7,838 bases of DNA from an uncultured Odoribacter sp. (GCA_947039985.1 CAMRAP010000076.1:1-7838); one strand, 5' to 3'; shown: positions 1 to 6,377, numbered from the stretch's first letter. Numbers and translations: made by a program. Notes: generated from the sequence alone by a model not told the origin.

Positions 1-985
1 CACCAAAATATTGCGCTATTTGTTCTTCCGCGCTAATATCTTTGTAAACCCGAACCATATCGGCAGACTCCCAACCAACAATCTCCTGAATTACGCCATC
101 AGGCAAACCGGCTTTGGCCAAATGAGTTGTAAAATAATGTCTTAAGGAATGCCAATAAAAGTCGTTATCCGTCATACGGCTGAATGTAGTTGCCCAACTG
201 TTAAGCGTAGTGTCGTTAATTTGTTGATTTTGGTCTTCTTCCGATGGGAACAACCATATGCTACTAACGCCGAGACGATCGCGTTCATCAAGCCAAGCGT
301 CTAGATACGGCTTGAATTTTTTGGCCAAGGTGTAGCAATATATGTATTTCCCAAGTCCGAATCCTTTTGTTTGTATGGGATCACTTGTCTTATATAGCGC
401 TCCTCCACAAACCATGTTTTCACACTTGAAGTCATCTACACGGAACCTACACAATTCAGCTTTCCGTCTTCCGCTACACATAGCAAGAGCCAACATACAA
501 GCTTTTTTATATTGACCATTTTCGGTAAGAGTTGTGAGCAAGTCCTCTAATGATTCGTCGCTCCAAACTGTCTTCTTTCGCACTGGTTGCATTGCAGGGT
601 TTTCTATTTTGCGAATGGAAGATCGAAAGCCTTTAAACTCATCTTCTTCGTCTAAAATATTAGAGACAAAGTTACTCATGGATGAAATGGTCGACTTTAA
701 CCGCCTTACACGAGCTGGTGAATTGCTGTTTTCATTGATTAACCAATATTGATATGCTGCATAGTCTCGTTTTTTAATCTCTGGGAAAAATTTATCCCTA
801 TTGTGCAGTAAATTCCATACAAAGAAGATATCAATATCGTTTGAGTACCCATGTATTGTTTTTGGGCTTCTTTGAATAGAATGTAAATAAGCAACAAAAT
901 CTTGTTTTAAGCGCTTGTTCTCTGGATTAATTTGCATTAAAAGCTCGGGGCTTGTAATGCAGTTTTGTTTTGTTTTTCTTGGCAA
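1..985 (-). CDS. int: Tyrosine recombinase (phage-type integrase), C-terminus cut by the window edge
   Basis: Reading the minus strand from 985 gives 328 uninterrupted codons to the left edge, with no stop reached. The C-terminal catalytic half carries every residue of the tyrosine recombinase family: Arg174 in CSGRRKAEL, Lys207 in the beta-hairpin (IQTKGFG), His279 and Arg282 in WHSLRHYF, Trp305 in the usual second-His position (VGWES), and the nucleophile Tyr314 (VYKDI). Residues about 23-120 form the helical SAM-like core-binding domain (KTIHGYSNDIDIFF). The family cuts and rejoins DNA at att sites through a 3'-phosphotyrosine link, so the likely role is integration and excision of this element. 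The start chosen is TTG at 985-983, because AGGTGG lies 5 nt upstream; the next ATG, at 937, has no good ribosome binding site. The gene is separated from the upstream operon by a terminator and probably has its own promoter. Only a few residues should be missing, since the chain continues 14 residues past Tyr314. Whether it is phage or another integrative element cannot be told from this gene alone. Confidence 0.93.
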   Translation of the reverse strand, partial: MPRKTKQNCITSPELLMQINPENKRLKQDFVAYLHSIQRSPKTIHGYSNDIDIFFVWNLLHNRDKFFPEIKKRDYAAYQYWLINENSNSPARVRRLKSTISSMSNFVSNILDEEDEFKGFRSSIRKIENPAMQPVRKKTVWSDESLEDLLTTLTENGQYKKACMLALAMCSGRRKAELCRFRVDDFKCENMVCGGALYKTSDPIQTKGFGLGKYIYCYTLAKKFKPYLDAWLDERDRLGVSSIWLFPSEEDQNQQINDTTLNSWATTFSRMTDNDFYWHSLRHYFTTHLAKAGLPDGVIQEIVGWESADMVRVYKDISAEEQIAQYFG

Positions 986-1006
986 ACAAACCACCTCACA
1001 TTTTTA

Positions 1007-1019
1007 TATATTTTTTTGG
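1007..1019 (-). promoter_or_regulatory. A-rich leader element, copy 1 (before integrase)
   Basis: The minus strand reads CCAAAAAAATATA here, then TAAAAATGTGAGGTGG and the TTG start of the integrase, 34 nt from the first C. The same 13-nt word occurs at 2548-2536, 31 nt ahead of the TTG start of the 63-aa gene. These two sites lie in the only two intergenic spaces over 100 bp. The shared word could be an AU-rich translation enhancer, an UP-like element, or a promoter piece read by the element's own RNA polymerase. It is low in complexity, so chance is possible. Confidence 0.35.
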
Positions 1020-1024
1020 TCAAT

Positions 1025-1053
1025 AGTATTGGATTGAAATAACGTGACGACAA
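1025..1053 (-). promoter_or_regulatory. Possible sigma-70-type promoter of the integrase gene
   Basis: On the minus strand, TTGTCG (1053-1048) and AATACT (1030-1025) are separated by exactly 17 nt, each matching 4 of 6 consensus bases. They lie between the terminator of the upstream operon and the TTG start at 985, where a separate integrase promoter would be expected. The -10-like box overlaps a short perfect inverted repeat, CAATA-G-TATTG (1021-1031), which could be an operator but may be chance. The match is modest and no extended -10 is present. Confidence 0.3.
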
Positions 1054-1101
1054 TGCATCCAGTTTATAGCCCAATATGATTTCGGGTTACTACCTGTATA
1101 C

Positions 1102-1133
1102 ACAAAATCCCCCTAAGAAAACCTAGGAGGATT
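1102..1133 (-). terminator. Intrinsic terminator after the metallophosphoesterase gene
   Basis: Two 12-nt arms (1106-1117 and 1122-1133) surround a 4-nt loop (1118-1121). As minus-strand RNA all 12 positions pair, two of them as G-U wobbles, with the core CCUCCUAGG/CUUAGGGGG and loop UUUU. The stem runs directly into UUUUGUG. It begins 14 nt after the stop codon at 1150-1148. The G-U pairs would be A-C mismatches on the plus strand, so the structure is built for minus-strand transcripts. It separates the replication/transcription operon from the integrase. Confidence 0.8.
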
Positions 1134-1147
1134 GATGGGCGTCTTTC

Positions 1148-2335
1148 TTATAACGGAATATCATAGGAACACAGAATCCCATTTTTATCACAAACGCATA
1201 CGAGTTGTTCAGGCTTTCCATAAATTCGCTTTGTTACACAATAGTCATCCATACCTAGAAAACTACCTGCCATAATGGTCTTGACGCCCTGTACGGTATC
1301 AATCCGATTGTGATGCAGATGCCCTAGCAGAACAGCATAAACATCAGCACCCGACATGGTCTTTAGTGTGTTTATCTTTTCTTTACTGCCGTCATAATCT
1401 CCGTGAACACCCACATAGGTTTTTCCGCGAATGCCCATCAAGTACATAGTAGAATCAATTTTTCGACATGCACCGATGGAGACATTTTTGAAGTTCTGTA
1501 GTTTGGCTTTTAAATGCCAGTCAATTAAATCATCTAACCGCTCATCTTTTAATGAACGGTCTTTGGTGTCCAGACGGCTGTGATTTCCTGCAACACTCAC
1601 ATAAAAAACATGCATAAAGTGTTTACTCAGCTCGGCAATGAATTTTGCAATTAGTTCGGATACTCCTGTAATTTGTTCAATGACATTTTCCTTATTCATT
1701 ACAGCGATAGAGTGGTGAATATTTCCGCTGATTTGGTCCCCGTTTCCCCAGATAATGCAGTTTTCACTTTTGTGTTGCTTACCAATAGCTATAATGTTGT
1801 CAAGGTATTTGCTCATCATCTGCCAGCAAATATCTGAGTTGTATGTATTCCAGTGATTTTCCACATTTGCACCATAGTGGATGTCATTCAAACTGACAAG
1901 CAAATCATTATCAGAACATATAACATTATTTTCCTCATAGTGTAACTCAGAAAGAGTGTGTCCTTTTATGGCGCGAACAATAATTTCATTTAACTCTTCC
2001 TGTCTTGTTCGGATGCGGATAACTTGCTTATACGCAGTTCTCTGGTCAAAGAATTTTTGTTGTTCTATCTGTAACTTAATTATTTTTTCATCAAGTTCAC
2101 TCAATATGCTTGCATCTGTGATATTTGACTCCGCTTGAGCGTCCAAAAGACGTAGCGTTTTGCAACTGCCATACATCATCCGTCTAGCGACATCAGAACT
2201 ATACTGTTGGTCATACACGCTTTCAGCAAGCTCGCTATAGTCTACATCTGTCAACGTCTTGTCGACCAGTTTTCCATACACCAAACGCTTATGATATTGA
2301 ATATCATTTTCGTTTGGAAAACGACCTAATTGCAT
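1148..2335 (-). CDS. Metallophosphoesterase with an N-terminal helical extension
   Basis: This 395-aa protein has the five blocks of the calcineurin-like phosphoesterase fold in order: Asp151-x-His153 (LNDIHYG), Gly-Asn-Gly-Asp200 (GNGDQI), Gly250-Asn-His252 (GNHS), His311 (GVHGDYDG) and GHLH 338-341 (LLGHLHHN). These residues bind two metal ions and hydrolyse phosphodiester or phosphomonoester bonds. In phages such enzymes are usually taken to be nucleases or DNA-end processing enzymes, but the substrate here is unknown. The usual GNH[DE] reads GNHS, which does not remove a metal ligand. The first 140 residues are an extra helical region (YSELAESVYDQQYSSDVA, 34-50, followed by ARRMMYGS) and a likely coiled coil (about 70-125). 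A similar N-terminal region recurs, from memory, in phage proteins of Clostridia and might bind DNA. The ATG at 2335 follows AAGGAG by 9 nt and overlaps the end of the 63-aa gene by 10 nt, so translation is probably coupled. It is the last gene before the terminator. Confidence 0.9.
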   Translation of the reverse strand: MQLGRFPNENDIQYHKRLVYGKLVDKTLTDVDYSELAESVYDQQYSSDVARRMMYGSCKTLRLLDAQAESNITDASILSELDEKIIKLQIEQQKFFDQRTAYKQVIRIRTRQEELNEIIVRAIKGHTLSELHYEENNVICSDNDLLVSLNDIHYGANVENHWNTYNSDICWQMMSKYLDNIIAIGKQHKSENCIIWGNGDQISGNIHHSIAVMNKENVIEQITGVSELIAKFIAELSKHFMHVFYVSVAGNHSRLDTKDRSLKDERLDDLIDWHLKAKLQNFKNVSIGACRKIDSTMYLMGIRGKTYVGVHGDYDGSKEKINTLKTMSGADVYAVLLGHLHHNRIDTVQGVKTIMAGSFLGMDDYCVTKRIYGKPEQLVCVCDKNGILCSYDIPL

Positions 2336-2517
2336 GAAACACCTCTCCTTGCCTCGCTGTGCGGATTTCGCAAATTATGCAAAAATTGAATCAAGTGATG
2401 GTTCTCCTCACAGTAGTAGTGTCCTCTTTTAGAGCAATGTTTCATCGTGCGCACGATATGTAGATGTGGGAGTTGCGTTACAATCGCATCCTTCTCAATT
2501 CGAGAAATTTCAATCAA
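2326..2517 (-). CDS. Small His/Cys-rich phage protein, 63 aa, TTG start
   Basis: A 63-residue protein of unknown function. Its centre, IVRTMKHCSKRGHYYCEE (residues 21-38), resembles a conserved small protein I recall from phages of Clostridia with an RTMKQKSKRHHYYxEE-like core; this is recollection, not a search. Histidines and cysteines are abundant (His18, 20, 27, 33, 40, 41; Cys28, Cys36), so metal binding is conceivable. The start is TTG at 2517-2515: a stop codon lies immediately before it in frame, and AAAAAAGGA is 10 nt upstream. A closer ATG at 2521 is in another frame and stops after three codons. The last 10 nt overlap the metallophosphoesterase start, which points to translational coupling and supports the gene being real. 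It is the first gene after the hairpin at 2596-2632. Confidence 0.72.
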   Translation of the reverse strand: MIEISRIEKDAIVTQLPHLHIVRTMKHCSKRGHYYCEENHHLIQFLHNLRNPHSEARRGVSCN

Positions 2518-2535
2518 TCATTCATCATCCTTTTT

Positions 2536-2548
2536 TATATTTTTTTGG
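2536..2548 (-). promoter_or_regulatory. A-rich leader element, copy 2 (before the 63-aa gene)
   Basis: The minus strand reads CCAAAAAAATATA, followed by AAAAAGGATGATGAATGA and the TTG start, 31 nt from the first C. It matches copy 1 at 1019-1007 exactly over 13 nt, and the A-run/TATA/A-run pattern continues beyond the match. No convincing -35/-10 pair for a host sigma-70 promoter was found between the hairpin and this gene, so the element is a candidate for initiation or translation control of the 63-aa gene and metallophosphoesterase pair. Low complexity limits confidence. Confidence 0.35.
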
Positions 2549-2595
2549 GAAAGAAAAAATGTATATGTTCCTTCACTATAACACACCCATCACGT

Positions 2596-2632
2596 GACCC
2601 TACAGCCCTTGTGGCACAAGGGCTGTAGGGTC
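2596..2632 (-). repeat. Perfect 18-bp inverted repeat (hairpin) after the zinc-ribbon gene
   Basis: Arms 2596-2613 and 2615-2632 are perfect reverse complements around a single central base (G2614). In RNA the stem would be about 15-16 bp with a small loop and a GC-rich core (GACCCUACAGCCC). It starts 9 nt after the stop codon of the 258-aa gene. In the operon direction the flank after the stem is ACGTGATGGG, with no U-tract, so it is not a standard intrinsic terminator. On the plus strand it is followed by GTTCTATTTT, which is only weakly U-rich, and no plus-strand gene enters it. It may stabilise or process mRNA, attenuate the 63-aa gene and phosphoesterase pair, or terminate a non-host polymerase. 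Confidence 0.85.
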
Positions 2633-2641
2633 GTTCTATTT

Positions 2642-3418
2642 TCAAACAACGATTTTTGAGAGAAGATTTTCACTGCGATTGCGCATAACAGACTCTACTG
2701 ACTTCTTGAAATACATTTGGTCGGCGCAGTCAGGACAGTATTTGTGAGCGTTATTTTTCTTTTTAATTGCTAAGCCACAGTGACCGCATTGGAAGTATGC
2801 TCCACCGCAATGTAGAAGATATTGGTTTCCTAAGTTGCGGAAATCTGTAATATGAATTGACGTGGGGCTGTTTGCACCAATAAACATCACTTGGATATTA
2901 AGGCTGTCCACACGCTTCCCAAAACGGAGTAATCCTACACTTTTCATTTCATGCAACATTTGATTCTGCCTCTTGATAGAAGTATTTACATTGGCCATTT
3001 TCATGATGTCTTTATCTTGGGTATTGACCCAACCATTATTTTCTTCCCGTACAGCATCCCAATATTTAGCAATGCACAAAAGGGTAAATGCGAATCGTCG
3101 AATCTGACAACCTTGTAAGTTTTCGATAGTCTCAACTTCGGATTCCGTTATACATACGCCATCTAATTCAATTAAAGGATACTTATCTACCCAGCGCACA
3201 ATTCGGTCAATCGCCTCAGACCATTTAACTAAAATTACATCGGCGTCACATTGCAATAAAAAGTCCTCTAATTTATTACAGATATCTTTCCTCTTATATT
3301 TTTCTACTTGATAGTAATAACGTGCGACCCTATTTAGGGTTTCAAATGGTTTTTTTCCCAATTGATGACTGCTTATCGCTTGTTCGGTCCATTCTTTTTC
3401 GTTGAGAACTATACTCAT
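2642..3418 (-). CDS. Winged-helix-like plus C-terminal zinc-ribbon phage protein
   Basis: This 258-aa protein has a four-cysteine zinc ribbon near the C-terminus: Cys211-x2-Cys214 (CGHC) and Cys228-x2-Cys231 (CPDC), followed by a basic helical tail. Before it, residues about 130-195 (WVNTQDKDIMKMANVNTSIK, then MKSVGLLRFGKRVDSLNIQV) read like a helix-turn-helix with a beta-wing. The N-terminal 125 residues are mostly helical. Together these suggest a DNA- or RNA-binding protein, though the exact role is not known. The ATG at 3418 overlaps the polymerase stop as ATGA, and AGGAGG lies 6 nt upstream inside the end of the polymerase gene, so the two proteins are likely made together. By inference it may be a promoter-recognition, processivity or replication-initiation partner of the polymerase. 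It is not a primase: no toprim or AEP motifs are seen. A strong hairpin follows the stop. Confidence 0.82.
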   Translation of the reverse strand: MSIVLNEKEWTEQAISSHQLGKKPFETLNRVARYYYQVEKYKRKDICNKLEDFLLQCDADVILVKWSEAIDRIVRWVDKYPLIELDGVCITESEVETIENLQGCQIRRFAFTLLCIAKYWDAVREENNGWVNTQDKDIMKMANVNTSIKRQNQMLHEMKSVGLLRFGKRVDSLNIQVMFIGANSPTSIHITDFRNLGNQYLLHCGGAYFQCGHCGLAIKKKNNAHKYCPDCADQMYFKKSVESVMRNRSENLLSKIVV

Positions 3419-6156
3419 TCATTTCCTCCTAATTCTTTTCTAGATAGGGCAAATTTATTTCCACCAAATTGAATATCTCCGTTCTGATCTAGGACTGGGA
3501 AGTGAATCCGATTTCCGTTACGCAGTAGCAAATTAGCAACAATTTCACCCCCACATATATTCCATACAAATCCCTTAGTCGAATTGGCACAATAACAAAT
3601 ATCAAGCAAAATTTCACATAACACGCCTGCGTTGGGGCATGCAATATCACATGCATTTCTAAATTCTATTTTCAGAATGTTCATATGAGCCATAGCCTCA
3701 TCACTATCTATGCGCTCTCGATTTGTGAATATTGCATAATCCTTAATCCTACGGTTGTAGTCCTTAAATAAAAGTAGAATAGCGTTGTATTGAGAGCGGC
3801 TGTATTGTACACCACTTTTCATAATGGTGTAATCAAATTCCACCTCCGTATTGCGTTTGCCCATGTACCCATCGAATTCTTTTTCAAATCGTTTACAGAT
3901 GCGATTTACCACACAGTCCCCAATACCAACGGGCATACAGCTCAAGTAATATTTAACGAACTCCAGTTCTTGTTCTGCCATTTCTTCTGTTGGTTTCTGC
4001 AACAGTTCACCCATTGATAGGGAAAACTCACGCTGCGCTTTTTTACTGGTGTTTTTTATGTATGTGTTATAGCTCTTCATTAAATTGGGGTAAATATACC
4101 GCATGAAATACGGTTTTTTATCCGCCAATATCGATAGATATATTCGCCGCTTGTTGGCATCTTCCATTTTTAATGCATGATGGCGGTCATGCCATTCTTT
4201 TGGCATAGGCTTCGCAATGATGCCCTTGGCTTTATCTATAGCATTTTGCTGGAGCAACTGTCCGCATTTTATACGATAATCCAGTATGTTATATTCCTCG
4301 CTATCTTTCGGAAACTTGGACTGCACTTCAAACATTGATGTAATTCGGTTAGTGGTTTTACCGATATCATCGCCGAAACTATCAATGTTTGCCCTGATAA
4401 AATCTTCTTCCAACACGATTTTTTTATCAGCTTTTCTTTGAACACACATAAGAGCGGGTGATGCTCTTAAATTATCTACGAGTACTCTGTTATTCGTTAG
4501 CATGACTAAGTCTCCGTCTTTATCCATTCCGTTTAATGCATGCGCCGATGTATCCCACGAGTTAAATATAGTGCAGGTGCTCATGTATTGGTACCAATGT
4601 TGCGCCATTTCAGAGTTATTTACAGATACAGCCACAATGTTATTATGGCATGTCATGGGAGCGCGAAAACAGGCAAGGTACTCTGTTTTATTCTCGCCCC
4701 AATATCTGTTGAATATTTCGCCACTTTTTAGAATACCAGTTACCTCTAAATGGAAGATGGACTGACATAAAGAGTAAGGGTCGCCTGATGCAATAGAATA
4801 ATTACCACAGACCTTAATTACGCCCACTTTAGCTTCGTTGATTCGATTTTTGATGAGTTGGAATATTTTGCTCTGAATATATGGATCATCAATCATCTTA
4901 GGTTCCACCATTAGTGCTTTCACATAATCGTCTTCCATATTTCTAACATTATTTTCATTCAAGAACATCCCTTTGAGAAATAGAAGGGTAGTGGGGTAGT
5001 CTGCGTATAGGACGTTGCGTATTTCCGTCATGGTAGGCATTATTAATTCGTCGATATCTCTATCATCCAAATTATAGCTTTGAATAAACTGATAGTTTAG
5101 ATTTCGCTCTGACTCTAATGTGTGTGGGCATACTTTGGCAATTCCAAAACTGTATCTATTTTTAAAGCAATTGGAAAGATAATCATCGCAACTCCCATAG
5201 CTATCCCACAACTTCACCATAGATGTAGTTAGAATTAACTCTACCTCTCGAATATCTCTCTCATCACCCCATGCGTCTTTCACCAAGTGATTGCGAGCAA
5301 CCAACTCTCCAAACTCCAAAAAATCAAAACAGACAGCCATTCCTTTTTCGAAAGAAAATCTAGTGTTTACACCACTTGGACGATAATCTATCCCCATTTC
5401 TGCTGCCCACCTATCAGCAAGAGAAGGCAACATAAGGCCGTAGCCATCTGACTCATTCAGGGACACAATAGCGCCAGAGCGCTCCTCCATCAGCGGTTCT
5501 CCCTCTTTCTCGTCATTTATATAGATGATGTCCGACGTGAACTGGGTTTCGCAATCATTTACAATTAGAATACCCTTTGGCATGGAGACAGGAGTCGACG
5601 CACTACAAGTTAGCGCCTTATAAGACTCCAACTTTGCAGCTACCATCTCTTTTTCTGGATTTCTTCCATTATCAATCCTCCTGCGTAGTTCAGCCACGTG
5701 TTTATCGCTGACAAAAACAATTGTCTCATTTTTCACACCACCATTTGTCCCTAACAGCCTCCGATATTTGATGTTGTTAATTGAAAAACCTCTACACGCC
5801 CTTATGTAATCTTTTTCTTTATCCATGATTACGTAGAGATAGTCAGGTTTAAACTGTATTGCATCCAGCTCCTCATACAACTTTTTGATGAGCCGTCTAT
5901 TTTGTAGACTTCCTGATTCTTTTCGTAGTTGGCGGATTTGCGTTTTGATATCTCTAGCAGACTTGTCTGCGTTTACGATATTGTTTAACTCGTCAAGCCA
6001 TCTTAAAATTTGGCTATCTGCCAATGATATAAGCTCGTCATTTCTACGTGCCTCTGCAATTGGAAGAGTAAGTCCCCATTTTGCTTTTCTCAAGCGGCTA
6101 CTGTGCAGTTTATATATGTATTTTTGGCAGGCTAATTGTTTAGGCAGTATAATCAT
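3415..6156 (-). CDS. YonO-like single-subunit RNA polymerase (double-psi beta-barrel type)
   Basis: A 913-aa protein close in length to YonO of Bacillus phage SPbeta (about 905 aa), a one-polypeptide DNA-dependent RNA polymerase related to cellular beta/beta' and to eukaryotic RNA-silencing polymerases. The second barrel has the catalytic Mg2+ motif DxDGD (Asp545-Lys-Asp547-Gly-Asp549 in NGMDKDGDLV). About 45 residues ahead is FRAPMTCHNN (497-506), resembling the NRAPTLHR block that precedes NADFDGD in bacterial beta'. A GDPYSL block (458-463) lies before that. The first-barrel region has DGYGLMLPSLADRW (237-250), DYRPSGVNTRFSFEKGM (257-273) and LTTSMVKLWDSYGS (309-322), all typical of the YonO group as I recall it. 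The N-terminal 100 residues are basic and helical; the C-terminus is helical with clustered cysteines (836-856). The ATG at 6156 abuts its only SD-like sequence (GAAAGG), so the exact start is slightly uncertain. Automatic pipelines may call this an 'RNA-dependent RNA polymerase'. It probably transcribes the element's own genes; the template is inferred from YonO. Confidence 0.9.
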   Translation of the reverse strand: MIILPKQLACQKYIYKLHSSRLRKAKWGLTLPIAEARRNDELISLADSQILRWLDELNNIVNADKSARDIKTQIRQLRKESGSLQNRRLIKKLYEELDAIQFKPDYLYVIMDKEKDYIRACRGFSINNIKYRRLLGTNGGVKNETIVFVSDKHVAELRRRIDNGRNPEKEMVAAKLESYKALTCSASTPVSMPKGILIVNDCETQFTSDIIYINDEKEGEPLMEERSGAIVSLNESDGYGLMLPSLADRWAAEMGIDYRPSGVNTRFSFEKGMAVCFDFLEFGELVARNHLVKDAWGDERDIREVELILTTSMVKLWDSYGSCDDYLSNCFKNRYSFGIAKVCPHTLESERNLNYQFIQSYNLDDRDIDELIMPTMTEIRNVLYADYPTTLLFLKGMFLNENNVRNMEDDYVKALMVEPKMIDDPYIQSKIFQLIKNRINEAKVGVIKVCGNYSIASGDPYSLCQSIFHLEVTGILKSGEIFNRYWGENKTEYLACFRAPMTCHNNIVAVSVNNSEMAQHWYQYMSTCTIFNSWDTSAHALNGMDKDGDLVMLTNNRVLVDNLRASPALMCVQRKADKKIVLEEDFIRANIDSFGDDIGKTTNRITSMFEVQSKFPKDSEEYNILDYRIKCGQLLQQNAIDKAKGIIAKPMPKEWHDRHHALKMEDANKRRIYLSILADKKPYFMRYIYPNLMKSYNTYIKNTSKKAQREFSLSMGELLQKPTEEMAEQELEFVKYYLSCMPVGIGDCVVNRICKRFEKEFDGYMGKRNTEVEFDYTIMKSGVQYSRSQYNAILLLFKDYNRRIKDYAIFTNRERIDSDEAMAHMNILKIEFRNACDIACPNAGVLCEILLDICYCANSTKGFVWNICGGEIVANLLLRNGNRIHFPVLDQNGDIQFGGNKFALSRKELGGNE

Positions 6157-6173
6157 CCTTTCTTTGGTGTGAG

Positions 6174-6377
6174 TTATTTTATTATGTTGATATATTCTAA
6201 AAAAAGATCCTGTTCATAATCGCCAAGATAACTTATCCACTGCCTGTGGTACTCTAACCGTTCTCGCTCTATAAAGTCTTCGATATCTGCATCTGCGTCA
6301 TCTATGATAGGTTGGTCATATGTATTTTCAAGTGCCTGTCTACCCCGTGTTTGCCTATAATCAAACATTTTATTCAT
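6174..6377 (-). CDS. Small acidic protein of unknown function, 67 aa
   Basis: A 67-residue protein I do not recognise. It has a basic start (RQTRGRQ, 8-14), a strongly acidic middle (DDADADIEDFIERERLE, 26-42), and a C-terminal part rich in Tyr, Leu and Ile (WISYLGDYEQDLFLEYINII) that would form amphipathic helices. There is no signal peptide or membrane segment. The ATG at 6377 overlaps the helicase stop codon as ATGA, with AAGGAAG upstream, and only 17 nt separate its stop from the polymerase start. This placement, wedged between helicase and polymerase, argues that it is a true gene. The acidic segment could contact a basic partner or mimic DNA, but that is speculation. A second in-frame ATG at codon 4 is possible as the start. 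Confidence 0.68.
   Translation of the reverse strand: MNKMFDYRQTRGRQALENTYDQPIIDDADADIEDFIERERLEYHRQWISYLGDYEQDLFLEYINIIK

Noticed and set aside
534..752. Plus-strand ORF of 72 codons
   Set aside because: It lies antisense within the integrase, which carries a full set of catalytic residues, and shows no ribosome binding site or recognisable domain.
2596..2632. Calling the perfect hairpin a standard intrinsic terminator
   Set aside because: In the minus-strand direction no U-tract follows the stem. On the plus strand the following bases are only weakly U-rich and no gene reads into it.
3415..6156. True viral RNA-dependent RNA polymerase or reverse transcriptase
   Set aside because: There is no palm-type GDD or YxDD context. 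The DxDGD motif with the upstream RAPxTxH block belongs to the double-psi beta-barrel polymerases.
3790..6172. Several plus-strand ORFs of 63-95 codons (3790-4017, 4502-4765, 4540-4731, 5885-6172)
   Set aside because: All are antisense shadows of the polymerase gene, with no domain or supporting ribosome binding site.
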